A stretch of DNA of 64,000 nucleotides from Nonlabens agnitus (GCF_002994045.1 NZ_MQUC01000003.1:62001-126000); one strand, 5' to 3'; counted from the first letter of the stretch, positions 16,467 to 24,929 are shown. Numbers and translations: made by a program. The notes: a model not told the origin generated them from the sequence alone.

Positions 16467-18409
16467 CAAGGCACCACGGCAATCACTGAGGTTCCATTTT
16501 CAGGGCTTGAGGTCAAGTTGAAATCTGCTTCAATAGCGTCGGCGCGTTCTTTCATGTAGCGCATGCCGTTTCCAGACGCCACCTGTTCAGGGTCAAACCC
16601 TTTACCATCATCCTTGATCGTGACTTTGAAGGCATTCTTGCCATTGAGGTCTGCTTTTTCAAAATCAATGTGGATGGTATCGCTACCTGAATATTTGATG
16701 GAATTGTTGATCGCTTCCTGTATCAAACGGAAAATGTGCATGCCTTTTACAGAGTCAAAAGAATGCGCTTTATTGATTTCAGGATCAATATTGAGTAAAA
16801 TTTGAGTCGTTGCAGATGCTTGATTTGCCGTATTGATGTGAGAAGTCAATCGCTCTTGAAGATCTTGGAAGGAGATCTCATCATGATTCATGGCCCAAAT
16901 CGTATCTCGTAACTCGCCTATGGTCTTGCGGGTGAATTGACTTAAGTTTTCCAGTTTGTCATTTGCGGTTTCTGGTGCGACCTGTTTGGCATAGCGCAAA
17001 CTGTCCATGCTGCTTATAAGAAATGTCAATTGGGATCCTATGTTATCATGCAGGTCCCGCGAAATACTAAGACGCTGTTCTTGCAGGCTGTTTTGTTTCT
17101 CGATTTCGGCTTGGGCTGCTTTTAATTTGCTTTCTTGTCGCAGTTGATTGTTCTTTAGCGTTTTTTGACGTATGATAAGCCAGCCTATGATCACGGCAAA
17201 GAACAGTCCCAATCCCAATAGAATAAGGTAAAGGTTGCGCTGCTTAGCTTCCAGTTCCTTCTGCAAAATAGCCGATTTCTGTTCTGCTAGTTCTCTATCT
17301 TTTTTCTCTGTTTGATATTTTTTATCGAGTTCAAAAATTATTTCCTTATTATTTTCCTCATCGTATTTTTCTCTTAATTCAACATACTTATCAATGTAAG
17401 CCCTTGCACTATCTGGTTCACGATTATAAGCAAAGGCTGAACTTAAAGATAGATATGAAGGAAATAAGCGATCTGAATCATTAGTTTCTTCATAAAACGC
17501 TATAGCATTTTTTAAAAGAGGTATCGCTTTCTGCGCCTCTTTGTTTTTAATGTAGATTTCTGCAATTCCTACTCTCGTAGTCATGGCTGCCTGAAGATTC
17601 CCATAAGACTCGTGAGCATCACCTGCTAATGTAAAATAGTCTGCCGCTTGTGACAGGTTTCCTTTATAATACTCGAGTATGGCAAGATTTTGTGTTACTG
17701 TAGCAATTCCTTGTTGATGATTTTCTTTTTTAGCAATTACATAAGCCTCTTTTAAAATACTTTTTGCTTTGTCAGGTTTTCCTGCTTCAATGAGCATGGA
17801 TCCTTGATTGGCTCTAATCCGTAATTTCATATCCTCATCATTATCAGAATCGATAATCACTTGAGCTCGACGATAATAATTCTCAGCTTCAGAATAATTT
17901 TTCTGCTTTTTATGAATGACGCCAATATTCATAAGTGTTGCAGCAGCATTAGATTGGTATTCTGGATCGTTTTCAAAAAACTTTAGAGCCTTCAAATATT
18001 GCTCAATTGCCTTTTGTGGCTCAGACATTTCTTCATAAACCACTCCTATATCCGATTGGGTTCTAGCAACCCCATATGGATCTCCTTTTTCTTGAAAACT
18101 ATCGAGAAGCTCCTCATAGATAACCAAAGCTTCTTCAAAGTCGTTTTTTGTTTTATAGATGTCGCCTTTAGATTTTAAAAAGCTTCTAATTAATATCTCA
18201 TCAGCAATCCTATTAGAAATCTCTTCTGCTTGTTTTATAAAGTAGGTTGCAGAATCGATATTGGTAAATAAGTATTTATCTGCTAGTTCAATCTTTGCTT
18301 TGAACTTCAATTCATCTTTTGATAACTCAACGTTATTCTTATTTTTTTCTGTTTGTGCGTTAGCTAGAATACTGAAAAATAAAAATACAGTTAGCGCTAG
18401 TTGTTTCAT
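16463..18409 (-). CDS. TPR-containing sensor histidine kinase (HisKA_3 type)
   Basis: This 648-residue sensor kinase of the NarX/DesK-like class pairs with LuxR-type regulators. It has a signal peptide (1-19), then a periplasmic array of tetratricopeptide repeats (about 40-340, for example YGVARTQSDIGVVYEEMSEP), a coiled stretch, one membrane segment (about 394-413) and a dimerisation helix with phosphoacceptor His in SISRDLHDNIGSQ (about 455-467). The ATPase domain has the N-box AINNSIKYSG and the G-box DDGKGFDPEQV and GNGMRYMKERA. The signal read by the TPR domain is unknown; in such kinases it is often a protein partner. Confidence 0.93.
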   Translation of the reverse strand: MKQLALTVFLFFSILANAQTEKNKNNVELSKDELKFKAKIELADKYLFTNIDSATYFIKQAEEISNRIADEILIRSFLKSKGDIYKTKNDFEEALVIYEELLDSFQEKGDPYGVARTQSDIGVVYEEMSEPQKAIEQYLKALKFFENDPEYQSNAAATLMNIGVIHKKQKNYSEAENYYRRAQVIIDSDNDEDMKLRIRANQGSMLIEAGKPDKAKSILKEAYVIAKKENHQQGIATVTQNLAILEYYKGNLSQAADYFTLAGDAHESYGNLQAAMTTRVGIAEIYIKNKEAQKAIPLLKNAIAFYEETNDSDRLFPSYLSLSSAFAYNREPDSARAYIDKYVELREKYDEENNKEIIFELDKKYQTEKKDRELAEQKSAILQKELEAKQRNLYLILLGLGLFFAVIIGWLIIRQKTLKNNQLRQESKLKAAQAEIEKQNSLQEQRLSISRDLHDNIGSQLTFLISSMDSLRYAKQVAPETANDKLENLSQFTRKTIGELRDTIWAMNHDEISFQDLQERLTSHINTANQASATTQILLNIDPEINKAHSFDSVKGMHIFRLIQEAINNSIKYSGSDTIHIDFEKADLNGKNAFKVTIKDDGKGFDPEQVASGNGMRYMKERADAIEADFNLTSSPENGTSVIAVVPC

Positions 18410-18543
18410 ATTCGGTAGGTTGGGTATACTAAATATAGTAAACCTACATAAATATCAAACTGAAAATATGTGATCAGGATGAAGATTATTCCGCTTTCGC
18501 GCCATGCCTTCCGGAAGGCAGAAAAGCTTATTAAATAACAACT
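18410..18543. other. intergenic region between hydroxylase and kinase genes
   Basis: Both flanking genes run on the minus strand. The gap holds the kinase promoter region, where no clear TANNTTTG box is found, and a composite palindrome at 18492-18527 that could form a hairpin after the kinase promoter side. Confidence 0.45.
18492..18527. repeat. composite palindrome, intergenic
   Basis: The arms CGCTTTCGCG (18492-18501) and GAAAAGC (18521-18527) enclose CCATGCCTTCCGGAAGGCA, a palindrome centred on TCCGGA. It has the same nested layout as the composite at 7883. Confidence 0.72.
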
Positions 18544-20226
18544 TTACTGCAACAATTCATCAATCTCATGGATAAGCAACCACTGCTCTGGATAATGCTC
18601 CATGACCTGAAGCTTCATTTTTTCCAATACAGAAACGTTGATTTTATCGTCCTCTCGATAGGTTCTCAATTTGTGGTAGAGATCATGGATCGCCAGTTCA
18701 CGTTTGGAATATTGAGGCTTGATAGTCTTGGTGTCGCTCTCCTGCCTGCCGGAAGGCACGGCGTGAAATATGAGATCAAAACTGTGATGATCTGCTGGGC
18801 CAGCAAAGGCACTTATAATTTCCTTACCTACGGCGAGATGTAGCATGCCGTCGCTGGGCGCAAATAGAATCTCATCCTTATAGGTCACGGTACAATCTGT
18901 AAACTGGATCAAGATCAATTTACCGTGAATATTACGCATACCGGTGACATTCAAGCCTTCTACACGTATACCACTCTCATAGGTAAATTCAATGCGCTCG
19001 TTGTCGTAAAAGTTGTATGCCTGTAGGTCACGCGGTCCCATATCTTCTATGGCAAGGTTGATTCCCTTGAGTTTCCCTATAGGTGACAAGAATCCGTTTT
19101 TATGGGTCGCTGTTCCATGACCTATCAATTCCTTATCGCGATAGGCGAGTGCTGTTTTTCCTTGGGTTGCAAAAAAGATGACCTCGTTATCTTCATTCTT
19201 GATCATCCTTTTAAAAACTCCTGAAACCTGCAAGCCAGTGCTTAGTTCAATAGTTCCCAGTGACTTGGAGTCTATCAGTTTTTGCAGGCCTCGATAGCCA
19301 CCTCTACGCACTGCCATGGTATTGGCAAATTCTTCCAGCACTTCGCTCAAGTGAGCAAAGTCTGGTGTCACATAAAGATGTGGTTGTTTGCGCGTGATAT
19401 CAAAATCCTGGTAGGCAGCATCAATGGTATAAGGACGTTTCTCGACTTCAGGATCCAGACAGCTTTTACTTTCTCCTATGCTGGAAAGCAGACCAGCACC
19501 ATAAAGTTTAGGGTTGTCGAGCGTTCCCACAAGTCCATATTCCACGGTCCACCAGTGCAGATTCCTAATCAATGCCATTTCGCTGGGCGCTACTTTTTTA
19601 TTTTGGAGTTCAACGATGCGAGCTTCGGCATGGTCTATTTTTTCCTGTAGTTCTTGGTTTTCTTGATCAGAGCGTATCTCTTTTAAAATTGACAACTCTC
19701 TTACAGCCTCATAAACATCATGATCATGTGCGCTAGAAATAGCCTTGCTGCCTATCTCGCCAAAACGTCTTAAATATTCTGCATAATCAGGACTGGCTAT
19801 AATAGGTGCGTGTCCTGCGGCTTCATGAATAATATCTGGTGCTGGCGTGTATTCGATATTTTCAAACTGACGTATATCTGCCGCAATTACTAGAATTTTA
19901 TACGCCTGGAATTCCATGAATGCCGCTGGCGGAATGAAACCATCCACTGCAACGGCTGCCCAACCTATATCCTTAAGGATGCGGTTCATACCGTACATGG
20001 ATGGAATTTCATCGATGGAAATTCCTGTTTTTTTCAAGCCATTGAGATAAGAACCGTGTGCTACCTGCGATAAATATTCCACATTTTTATGCATCACGTG
20101 TCTCCATACTGCCTGATCTTGAGCAGTATACAATTCATAATTTTGCGGCTTGATAAATTGCTTGAGATGCGGCGGCAGCCTATCTATCAAGGGATTTGTA
20201 ACAATTTTTTCGCTAGAGTTCTTCAT
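18544..20226 (-). CDS. phhA: phenylalanine 4-hydroxylase (aromatic amino acid hydroxylase)
   Basis: This enzyme hydroxylates phenylalanine to tyrosine with Fe(II), oxygen and a pterin cofactor. The catalytic iron site is visible: the two His of IIHEAAGHAPI (about 134-144) and the Glu of LHWWTVEYGL (about 225). The 560-residue length is that of the long Bacteroidota form, which has about 250 extra C-terminal residues of unknown role beyond the roughly 290-residue catalytic core. A composite palindrome interrupts the C-terminal part in frame and encodes HAVPSGRQESD (about 486-496). The gene diverges from the TetR gene at 20274. The symbol is by function; the flavobacterial gene may carry another name. 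Confidence 0.88.
   Translation of the reverse strand: MKNSSEKIVTNPLIDRLPPHLKQFIKPQNYELYTAQDQAVWRHVMHKNVEYLSQVAHGSYLNGLKKTGISIDEIPSMYGMNRILKDIGWAAVAVDGFIPPAAFMEFQAYKILVIAADIRQFENIEYTPAPDIIHEAAGHAPIIASPDYAEYLRRFGEIGSKAISSAHDHDVYEAVRELSILKEIRSDQENQELQEKIDHAEARIVELQNKKVAPSEMALIRNLHWWTVEYGLVGTLDNPKLYGAGLLSSIGESKSCLDPEVEKRPYTIDAAYQDFDITRKQPHLYVTPDFAHLSEVLEEFANTMAVRRGGYRGLQKLIDSKSLGTIELSTGLQVSGVFKRMIKNEDNEVIFFATQGKTALAYRDKELIGHGTATHKNGFLSPIGKLKGINLAIEDMGPRDLQAYNFYDNERIEFTYESGIRVEGLNVTGMRNIHGKLILIQFTDCTVTYKDEILFAPSDGMLHLAVGKEIISAFAGPADHHSFDLIFHAVPSGRQESDTKTIKPQYSKRELAIHDLYHKLRTYREDDKINVSVLEKMKLQVMEHYPEQWLLIHEIDELLQ
18734..18768. repeat. composite palindrome inside the hydroxylase gene
   Basis: The degenerate arms TCGCTCTC and CGTGAAA enclose CTGCCTGCCGGAAGGCACGG. 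The element is read through in frame as part of the C-terminal extension. Confidence 0.7.
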
Positions 20227-20260
20227 AGGATCAAAGCTAAATTAAAATCTGATTAAGCCA

Positions 20261-20268
20261 TACCTTTG
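20261..20268 (+). promoter_or_regulatory. -7 box of the TetR gene promoter
   Basis: TACCTTTG matches TANNTTTG exactly and ends 5 bases before ATG 20274, so the transcript would have almost no leader. No good TTTG is found at -33. Confidence 0.45.
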
Positions 20269-20273
20269 TGGCC

Positions 20274-20840
20274 ATGACTACTCGTAAAAAACAGATCGTG
20301 CGCACAGCTGCGCAACTTTTTAAGCAACGAGGTTATAGCGCCGTTACCATGCGAGATCTTGCGGCGGCCATGGATATTAAGGCGGCAAGTCTCTACAACC
20401 ATATTTCGGGTAAGCAGGAAATCCTGGAGCAGTTGATTCTAGAGGTGGCTCGTAAATTCACGGCTGGAATGGATGCGGTGAAGAAAAATGATGGTACCGC
20501 TTTCGCGAAAGCGGAACAACTCATAGCTCTACACATCAAAATAGCAGTGGAAAACACCGATGCTCTCGCGGTCTTGAATACCGACTGGATGCACCTAGAA
20601 GGAGCTGCCTATGAAGAATACATCGCATCGCGCAAGAAATACGAACTGGATTTTAAGCAGATACTCAAAGAAGGCATCGCCAGCGGCGAGTTCAAAAACC
20701 TGAGTGTGGAAACCATACTATTCAATCTGTTGAGCACTTTACGATCCATCTACTTATGGATACCAAAAAAATCAGCTACCGAAGTAGCTGACCTTAAAAA
20801 GGAATTACCCAATATTTTGTTGACGGGACTTAGAGCCTAG
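20274..20840 (+). CDS. TetR/AcrR-family transcriptional regulator
   Basis: This repressor is about 188 residues with an N-terminal HTH (residues 1-50: KQIVRTAAQLFKQRG, then AVTMRDLAAAMDIKAASLYN). A helical ligand-binding domain follows, with an AFAKAEQ segment from a palindrome copy. ATG 20274 is preferred to the GTG at 20268, which overlaps the -7 box. It converges on the Old Yellow Enzyme gene with a CTAG stop overlap and diverges from the phenylalanine hydroxylase gene, so either could be a target. The inducer is unknown. Confidence 0.9.
   Translation: MTTRKKQIVRTAAQLFKQRGYSAVTMRDLAAAMDIKAASLYNHISGKQEILEQLILEVARKFTAGMDAVKKNDGTAFAKAEQLIALHIKIAVENTDALAVLNTDWMHLEGAAYEEYIASRKKYELDFKQILKEGIASGEFKNLSVETILFNLLSTLRSIYLWIPKKSATEVADLKKELPNILLTGLRA
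20498..20513. repeat. chromosomal palindrome core
   Basis: The exact core is read as AFAKA in the first helices of the TetR ligand domain. Confidence 0.95.
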
Positions 20841-21949
20841 CTGGCTTTCTGCTCTTCCAGCGTTGGATAATCTGTATATCCTTCACGGCCTTGGGAATAA
20901 AACGTGTTTTGGTCCCATTCTGTAGTTTCTGCTTTCAATTCAAACCTGTGTGCCAGATCTGGATTAGAGATAAACAATTTACCGTAAGCAACTAGGTCTG
21001 CATGACCATCTGCAATGACCTTATTTCCCGACTCGCGATCAAATTCACTATTGATCATCAAGTTACCTTTGTAAATAGGTCTAAAGTGTTTGGCAATGTC
21101 TGTTTCTAGAAAGTGGACGTCGCTCACATCTGTAAATGGTTCTGACAAGTGGACATAGGCAAGATCAAAGTTGTTTAAGCGGTCGATCAAATATTCAAAA
21201 AACGGAATCGTATCTGGAGTTCCTTCAATTCCAAATACACCATGTAAGGATGGATTCAAACGACAACCTATGCGGTTTTCTGGCCAGCTTTCTTTAACGG
21301 CTTCAAGCACTTCAAAGAAAAAACGTGCCCGATTTTCATTGGTACCGCCGTACTCATCTGTACGTACGTTGGATTTATTGTTGAAGAACTGGTGGATCAA
21401 GTAACCATTAGAACTGTGAATCTCTACACCATCAAAGCCAGCTTTTTTAGCATTTGCTGCTGCGTGTCTAAACTCGCCTACGGTTTGTTGGATTTCTTCC
21501 TTGCTCATCGCATGTGGCGTAACGGTTTGTTTTTTCTCACCTTTGGCGTTGCGCAGTTCCGTATTTGGATTCACGGCACTAGGTGCCCATGGCAATTGTC
21601 CGTCATGGTAATCTGGCAATGAGGTACGGCCTACATGCCACAGCTGTAAAAAGATTTTCCCATCTGCATCGTGAACACTTTTGACAACTTTTTTCCAGCC
21701 TTCTACTTGGGCATCATTAAAAATACCTGCAACAAAAGGATAACCTCTTGCTTTTTCTGATACCTCGCTGCCTTCTGTAATGATCAATCCTGCACCAGCA
21801 CGTTGTGTGTAGTAATCGACGTGTTTTTGTTCTGGAGCTTGATGCTCGTTAGTAGCACGACATCTGGTCATGGGTGCCATCACCACACGGTTTTTCAATT
21901 CTACGGCTCCAATTTTTATAGGTTCTAATAATTCTTGTTTATCGCTCAT
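20837..21949 (-). CDS. Old Yellow Enzyme family alkene reductase (NADH:flavin oxidoreductase)
   Basis: This FMN-dependent TIM-barrel oxidoreductase is about 370 residues. Family motifs seen are VVMAPMTRCRA near the N-terminus, LWHVGRTSLPDYH, the active-site block GFDGVEIHSSNGYLIHQF with the substrate-binding His-Asn type pair, then NVRTDEYGG and NRARF. Such enzymes reduce alpha,beta-unsaturated carbonyls and nitro-esters; the physiological substrate is unknown. A TAACTTTG -7 box at 21965-21972 lies across the longer frame's first codon, so the start is ATG 21949. It is convergent with the TetR gene, which may regulate it. Confidence 0.92.
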   Translation of the reverse strand: MSDKQELLEPIKIGAVELKNRVVMAPMTRCRATNEHQAPEQKHVDYYTQRAGAGLIITEGSEVSEKARGYPFVAGIFNDAQVEGWKKVVKSVHDADGKIFLQLWHVGRTSLPDYHDGQLPWAPSAVNPNTELRNAKGEKKQTVTPHAMSKEEIQQTVGEFRHAAANAKKAGFDGVEIHSSNGYLIHQFFNNKSNVRTDEYGGTNENRARFFFEVLEAVKESWPENRIGCRLNPSLHGVFGIEGTPDTIPFFEYLIDRLNNFDLAYVHLSEPFTDVSDVHFLETDIAKHFRPIYKGNLMINSEFDRESGNKVIADGHADLVAYGKLFISNPDLAHRFELKAETTEWDQNTFYSQGREGYTDYPTLEEQKAS

Positions 21950-22031
21950 TTTTCTTGTTTTTCTCAAAGTTATTGTATGTACAATTGATTGCGGTTAAGT
22001 TCAAGTTAATTGATGAGCCTTAGTAGAATAC

Positions 22032-22045
22032 GACAGTTGCCTTAT
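22032..22045. promoter_or_regulatory. degenerate operator-like site upstream of the 22099 gene
   Basis: GACAGTTGCCTTAT matches the right half of the sites at 7059 and 9115 (GCA-TTGCC-TAT) but has lost the left arm. It stands 54 bases before the start. Confidence 0.3.
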
Positions 22046-22051
22046 TGATGG

Positions 22052-22070
22052 TTCGCTTTCGCGAAAGCGA
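22052..22070. repeat. chromosomal palindrome, 19 of 20 bases, intergenic
   Basis: TTCGCTTTCGCGAAAGCGA lies 29 bases upstream of the 22099 start, in the probable promoter region. Confidence 0.95.
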
Positions 22071-22098
22071 TATTTGAACAACTTTAAAAATATAAATC

Positions 22099-23172
22099 AT
22101 GAAGAATTTTTTATGGATTTGCAGTTTCGTCCTTTTGGGTTATGGCGTTAGTGCTCAAACGCTCTCAGACTTTAAGACCAAAGTGGACTATCTAGGTGTC
22201 AAGCCTAAGAAAAAGGCGTCAAAGGATGTCTACATCGCTAACTTCAACGTGCTGGTTGAGGTGTACCGGGAAGATATTGACTACAAGGCAAAACGAGAGT
22301 TTAGAGGAAAAGGTAGGGCAGAAGCCACTTCTCAAGCGGCCTTAGGTCTTAAAGGGGTAAATGCTGACCTGCTCCAGCAAAAGGTCGATCAACTCTATGC
22401 GGACATGGTTTCAGACCTACAAGCAAAAGGTTTCAACATCATTGGAGTGGACAAGGCTGCTGCCACAGATTTTTACAAAAAAGCAGTACCGCTAAAAGGA
22501 CCTGTCTTGCGCGAAAGTGTAAATCCTGGAATGCTGGAAATTATCCCTACCCAATTTAGCGGCCTGGCCAGTGAAAAGGTTGCCGAAAAAGGTGATTCTA
22601 AAAAGCAAGGTATGTTTCCTGGTTTGAAATCTCTTGGGAAATTGGCCTCTGGTGGGAACAACGCTTTATCCAAAGACCTGGATGATGCCATCATTCTGGA
22701 CATCAATCTAGTCATGAGCTGGAGTGAAACTGGTGGTAGCTGGTTATCTGGGCTTGCCGGTGCAAACGCTGTAATCAAAACCAATTTGTCTTTAGGGAAC
22801 AAGGCCATATCTGCTCCATCTAGTGGTGGTTTTGGCTCTAGAGGAAAAGAAGATTATTACATGCTTGAAACCGACTTTAATGTGGCACAAGGTTCTGGAC
22901 TCAAGAAGGTACTTTGGAAAGGTTATCTGGCAAAGTCCATTTATATAGGTGGCGTCATTGAAGATACTAAAGTGGAATCCTTCAACCGTGGTGCGGCAGC
23001 AACAAATTATGAAAATGCGATCTACAAAGTGACCACGTGGACGAGCACTATTTCTGAAAATGCGAAAATGGTAGAGGTCGATGGCCAAAAATTTGCCGAT
23101 GCACTTTACCTATCTGGATCCAAATTTATTGATGACCAAATGAATCACCTGGTGTATCAATATCAAGATTGA
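22099..23172 (+). CDS. secreted protein, function unknown
   Basis: This 357-residue protein has a clear Sec signal peptide (MKNFLWICSFVLLGYGVSAQ). The mature protein has no motif that I can name. It contains a Gly/Ser-rich stretch at about 175-260 and a C-terminal block YDALYLSGSKF-like (ADALYLSGSKFIDDQMNHLV). The pattern suggests a soluble or outer-membrane-associated protein with alternating beta strands. It stands alone, with a palindrome copy in its promoter region and an intrinsic terminator shared with the his operon after it. Confidence 0.75.
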   Translation: MKNFLWICSFVLLGYGVSAQTLSDFKTKVDYLGVKPKKKASKDVYIANFNVLVEVYREDIDYKAKREFRGKGRAEATSQAALGLKGVNADLLQQKVDQLYADMVSDLQAKGFNIIGVDKAAATDFYKKAVPLKGPVLRESVNPGMLEIIPTQFSGLASEKVAEKGDSKKQGMFPGLKSLGKLASGGNNALSKDLDDAIILDINLVMSWSETGGSWLSGLAGANAVIKTNLSLGNKAISAPSSGGFGSRGKEDYYMLETDFNVAQGSGLKKVLWKGYLAKSIYIGGVIEDTKVESFNRGAAATNYENAIYKVTTWTSTISENAKMVEVDGQKFADALYLSGSKFIDDQMNHLVYQYQD

Positions 23173-23240
23173 TTTGTTGACTAACTATTCTATATGCCTT
23201 TATGATCTAGGGGAACTTAAGAGGTCGTAGAATTGGAAAG

Positions 23241-23277
23241 AGCCGCAGCCTTAGGGAAGTTGCGGCTTGTTAATTTT
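23241..23277. terminator. intrinsic terminator between the secreted-protein gene and the his operon
   Basis: A 9-bp stem AGCCGCAGC / GTTGCGGCT is followed on the plus strand by TGTTAATTTTT. On the minus strand it sits just after the hisIE stop codon, where its downstream tract is only moderately T-rich. Confidence 0.7.
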
Positions 23278-23908
23278 TATGGCGTTTGGCAAGCTCTGCT
23301 TCGATATCAGCCAGTGAGAAGCCTTTGGCTTTAAGCAAAACCAGATAATGATACATCAAGTCACCAGCTTCATAAAGAAAATCTTCCTCTTTACCGTTGA
23401 TGGCATCAATCACCGTTTCAACGGCTTCTTCGCCTACTTTTTGGGCTACTTTATTGATTCCTTTTTGAATCAATGAGTACGTGTAGGATCCTTCTACTTG
23501 ATCATCGATTCTTTGATGAATGGTTTTTTCCAGATCGTTGATGGTGAACTTGTCATCTTTAATTTGTTTCAGGATCTCGCTTTCGCCAAAGCGAACTTCT
23601 TCTCCAGCCTCAAAACAAGAAGTCTCACCCGTGTGGCATGTTGGCCCATGAGCGTATGCCATGATTAGAATAGCGTCTTGATCACAGTCGTTAGAAATGC
23701 TGACCACGTCCAGATAATTTTCTGAAGACTCACCTTTAGTCCACAAACGTTTTTTGCTGCGCGAGTAGAAAGTTACTCGCTTTTCTGCCTTGGTCTTTTC
23801 AAATGCTTCTTCGTTCATATAACCCAGCATCAACACTTGCTTGCTGGTCATATCTTGAACGATCACGGGTAGCAATCCGTTTTCTCCTTTATTCCAATCT
23901 AGTTTCAT
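23270..23908 (-). CDS. hisIE: bifunctional phosphoribosyl-AMP cyclohydrolase / phosphoribosyl-ATP pyrophosphatase
   Basis: This enzyme carries out the second and third steps of histidine synthesis. The N-terminal HisI domain (about 1-110) has the zinc-binding GPTCHTGETSCF block and the SRSKKRLWTKGE motif. The C-terminal HisE domain (about 115-212) has EEAVETVIDAINGKEEDFLYE. An ORF start at 23920 exists, but MKLDWNKGE at 23908 aligns with the family start. It is the last gene of the his operon and its stop abuts the terminator. A degenerate palindrome copy encodes RFGES in the linker between the two domains. Confidence 0.95.
   Translation of the reverse strand: MKLDWNKGENGLLPVIVQDMTSKQVLMLGYMNEEAFEKTKAEKRVTFYSRSKKRLWTKGESSENYLDVVSISNDCDQDAILIMAYAHGPTCHTGETSCFEAGEEVRFGESEILKQIKDDKFTINDLEKTIHQRIDDQVEGSYTYSLIQKGINKVAQKVGEEAVETVIDAINGKEEDFLYEAGDLMYHYLVLLKAKGFSLADIEAELAKRHKN
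23578..23593. repeat. chromosomal palindrome, one mismatch, in hisIE
   Basis: CGCTTTCGCCAAAGCG has one change at the centre. It is read as RFGES in the HisI/HisE linker. Confidence 0.85.
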
Positions 23909-23912
23909 AATT

Positions 23913-23950
23913 ATTCTCACGAAGGTGGAAACCTCTTGGATCCAACACCT
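23913..23950. repeat. small intergenic palindromic repeat, his operon type A
   Basis: ATTCTCACGAAGGTGGAAAC (first 20 bases), continuing CTCTTGGATCCAACACCT, resembles the element at 24866-24905 in arms and in the shared tail GATCCAACACCT. It lies between hisIE and hisF. Confidence 0.65.
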
Positions 23951-24010
23951 TCTGTTTTATTCGCAGTCGGAAATCTTCTATTCCCGAATACAATATTTTT
24001 AATTTATCCA

Positions 24011-24028
24011 GCCGTCACAGGACGGCTA
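24011..24028. repeat. short hairpin in the hisF-hisIE spacer
   Basis: AGCCGTC ACAG GACGGCT is a 7-bp stem with a 4-base loop and no T-run. It is a possible RNA-processing or stabilising hairpin within the operon. Confidence 0.5.
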
Positions 24029-24048
24029 TGTATTTCATCTACTCAAAC

Positions 24049-24864
24049 TCAGATTCCTGCTTTGGCAGGTATACGAATGGCGATTCCAGTTTCAGCCAAT
24101 TGCCTTTTCAATACCGGCACGGGCAATTCTCCAAAATGGAAGATGCTTGCCGCAAGGCCAGCACTGGCATGAGTGTCTTTGAATAATTCTTCAAAGTGTG
24201 CTGCCGTGCCACCACCACCAGAGGCGATGATGGGAATGTTTAGCTTTCGCGAAAGCGTATCTGTGATCTCCAGTGCAAATCCGTTTTTAGTGCCGTCGTG
24301 GTCCATGCTCGTCAGCAAGATTTCTCCTGCACCTCGCTGCTCACATTCCAGGCACCAGGCTATGGTTTCTTTATCGGTTTCGGTTCTACCGCCAGAGACA
24401 AAGACTTTGTCAGCATAGTTGTCATTCCGGGCTTGACCCGGAATCTGTTGGTCATTTTCCGCAATCCTTTTCGTATCCACAGCCACCACCACACACTGAT
24501 TTCCCAACTCTGCAGCCAGCTCATTAATCAGTTCAGGTCTATGAACTGCTGCGCTATTCACAGCGATTTTATCGGCTCCAGCTTTGATGATTTCTTTGGC
24601 GAGTTTCACGTCATTGATACCACCACCAACGGTAAACGGTATGTTCAATACCGCGGCGATTTCTCTAACAAGCGGTACCAAAGTATCTCTTTTTTCCACG
24701 GTGGCGGTGATGTCCAGAAAGCACAACTCGTCTGCGCCTTGATCTGCATATTGCTGCGCCAGTTGTACGGGATCGCCAGCGTCTCGCAAGCCCACAAAGT
24801 TGATTCCTTTAACGGTGCGACCGTCTTTGATATCCAGACACGGTATGATTCTTTTTTTTAGCAT
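24049..24864 (-). CDS. hisF: imidazole glycerol phosphate synthase, cyclase subunit
   Basis: This is the synthase half of the HisFH complex, making imidazole glycerol phosphate and AICAR from PRFAR and HisH-delivered ammonia. It is a TIM barrel with both catalytic acids in place (Asp11 in LDIKDG, Asp130 in VVVAVDTK) and phosphate loops GGGI and ASGGGG. At 271 residues it is about 20 longer than usual. Residues 135-152 ([14 protein letters not shown]) are encoded by an inserted palindromic repeat in the loop after Asp130. The last seven residues (IPAKAGI) come from another repeat that supplies the stop codon. LSRKL at 204-208 comes from a chromosomal palindrome. Confidence 0.96.
   Translation of the reverse strand: MLKKRIIPCLDIKDGRTVKGINFVGLRDAGDPVQLAQQYADQGADELCFLDITATVEKRDTLVPLVREIAAVLNIPFTVGGGINDVKLAKEIIKAGADKIAVNSAAVHRPELINELAAELGNQCVVVAVDTKRIAENDQQIPGQARNDNYADKVFVSGGRTETDKETIAWCLECEQRGAGEILLTSMDHDGTKNGFALEITDTLSRKLNIPIIASGGGGTAAHFEELFKDTHASAGLAASIFHFGELPVPVLKRQLAETGIAIRIPAKAGI
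24053..24071. repeat. small palindromic repeat forming the hisF 3' end
   Basis: ATTCCTGCTTTGGCAGGTA (CCTGC / GCAGG arms) encodes the last residues of HisF. It belongs to the same type as the element at 25040-25059. Confidence 0.7.
24243..24257. repeat. chromosomal palindrome core (15 bases) in hisF
   Basis: GCTTTCGCGAAAGCG is read as LSRKL at residues 204-208, before the conserved PIIASGGGG strand. Confidence 0.93.
24415..24459. repeat. in-frame palindromic repeat insertion inside hisF
   Basis: The segment contains ATTCCGGG (24424-24431), CTTGA and CCCGGAAT (24437-24444), flanked by GTC and CTG. It encodes an 18-residue insert absent from typical HisF. Confidence 0.8.
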
Positions 24865-24865
24865 A

Positions 24866-24905
24866 ATTCTCTGCGCAGGCAGAGATCTCTAAAGATCCAA
24901 CACCT
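24866..24905. repeat. small intergenic palindromic repeat, his operon type A
   Basis: ATTCTCTGCGCAGGCAGAGA (first 20 bases) is followed by TCTCTAAAGATCCAACACCT. It is similar to the copy at 23913 and sits just upstream of hisF. Confidence 0.65.
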
Positions 24906-24929
24906 ACTTTTGATTTATATTCAGGCCTC

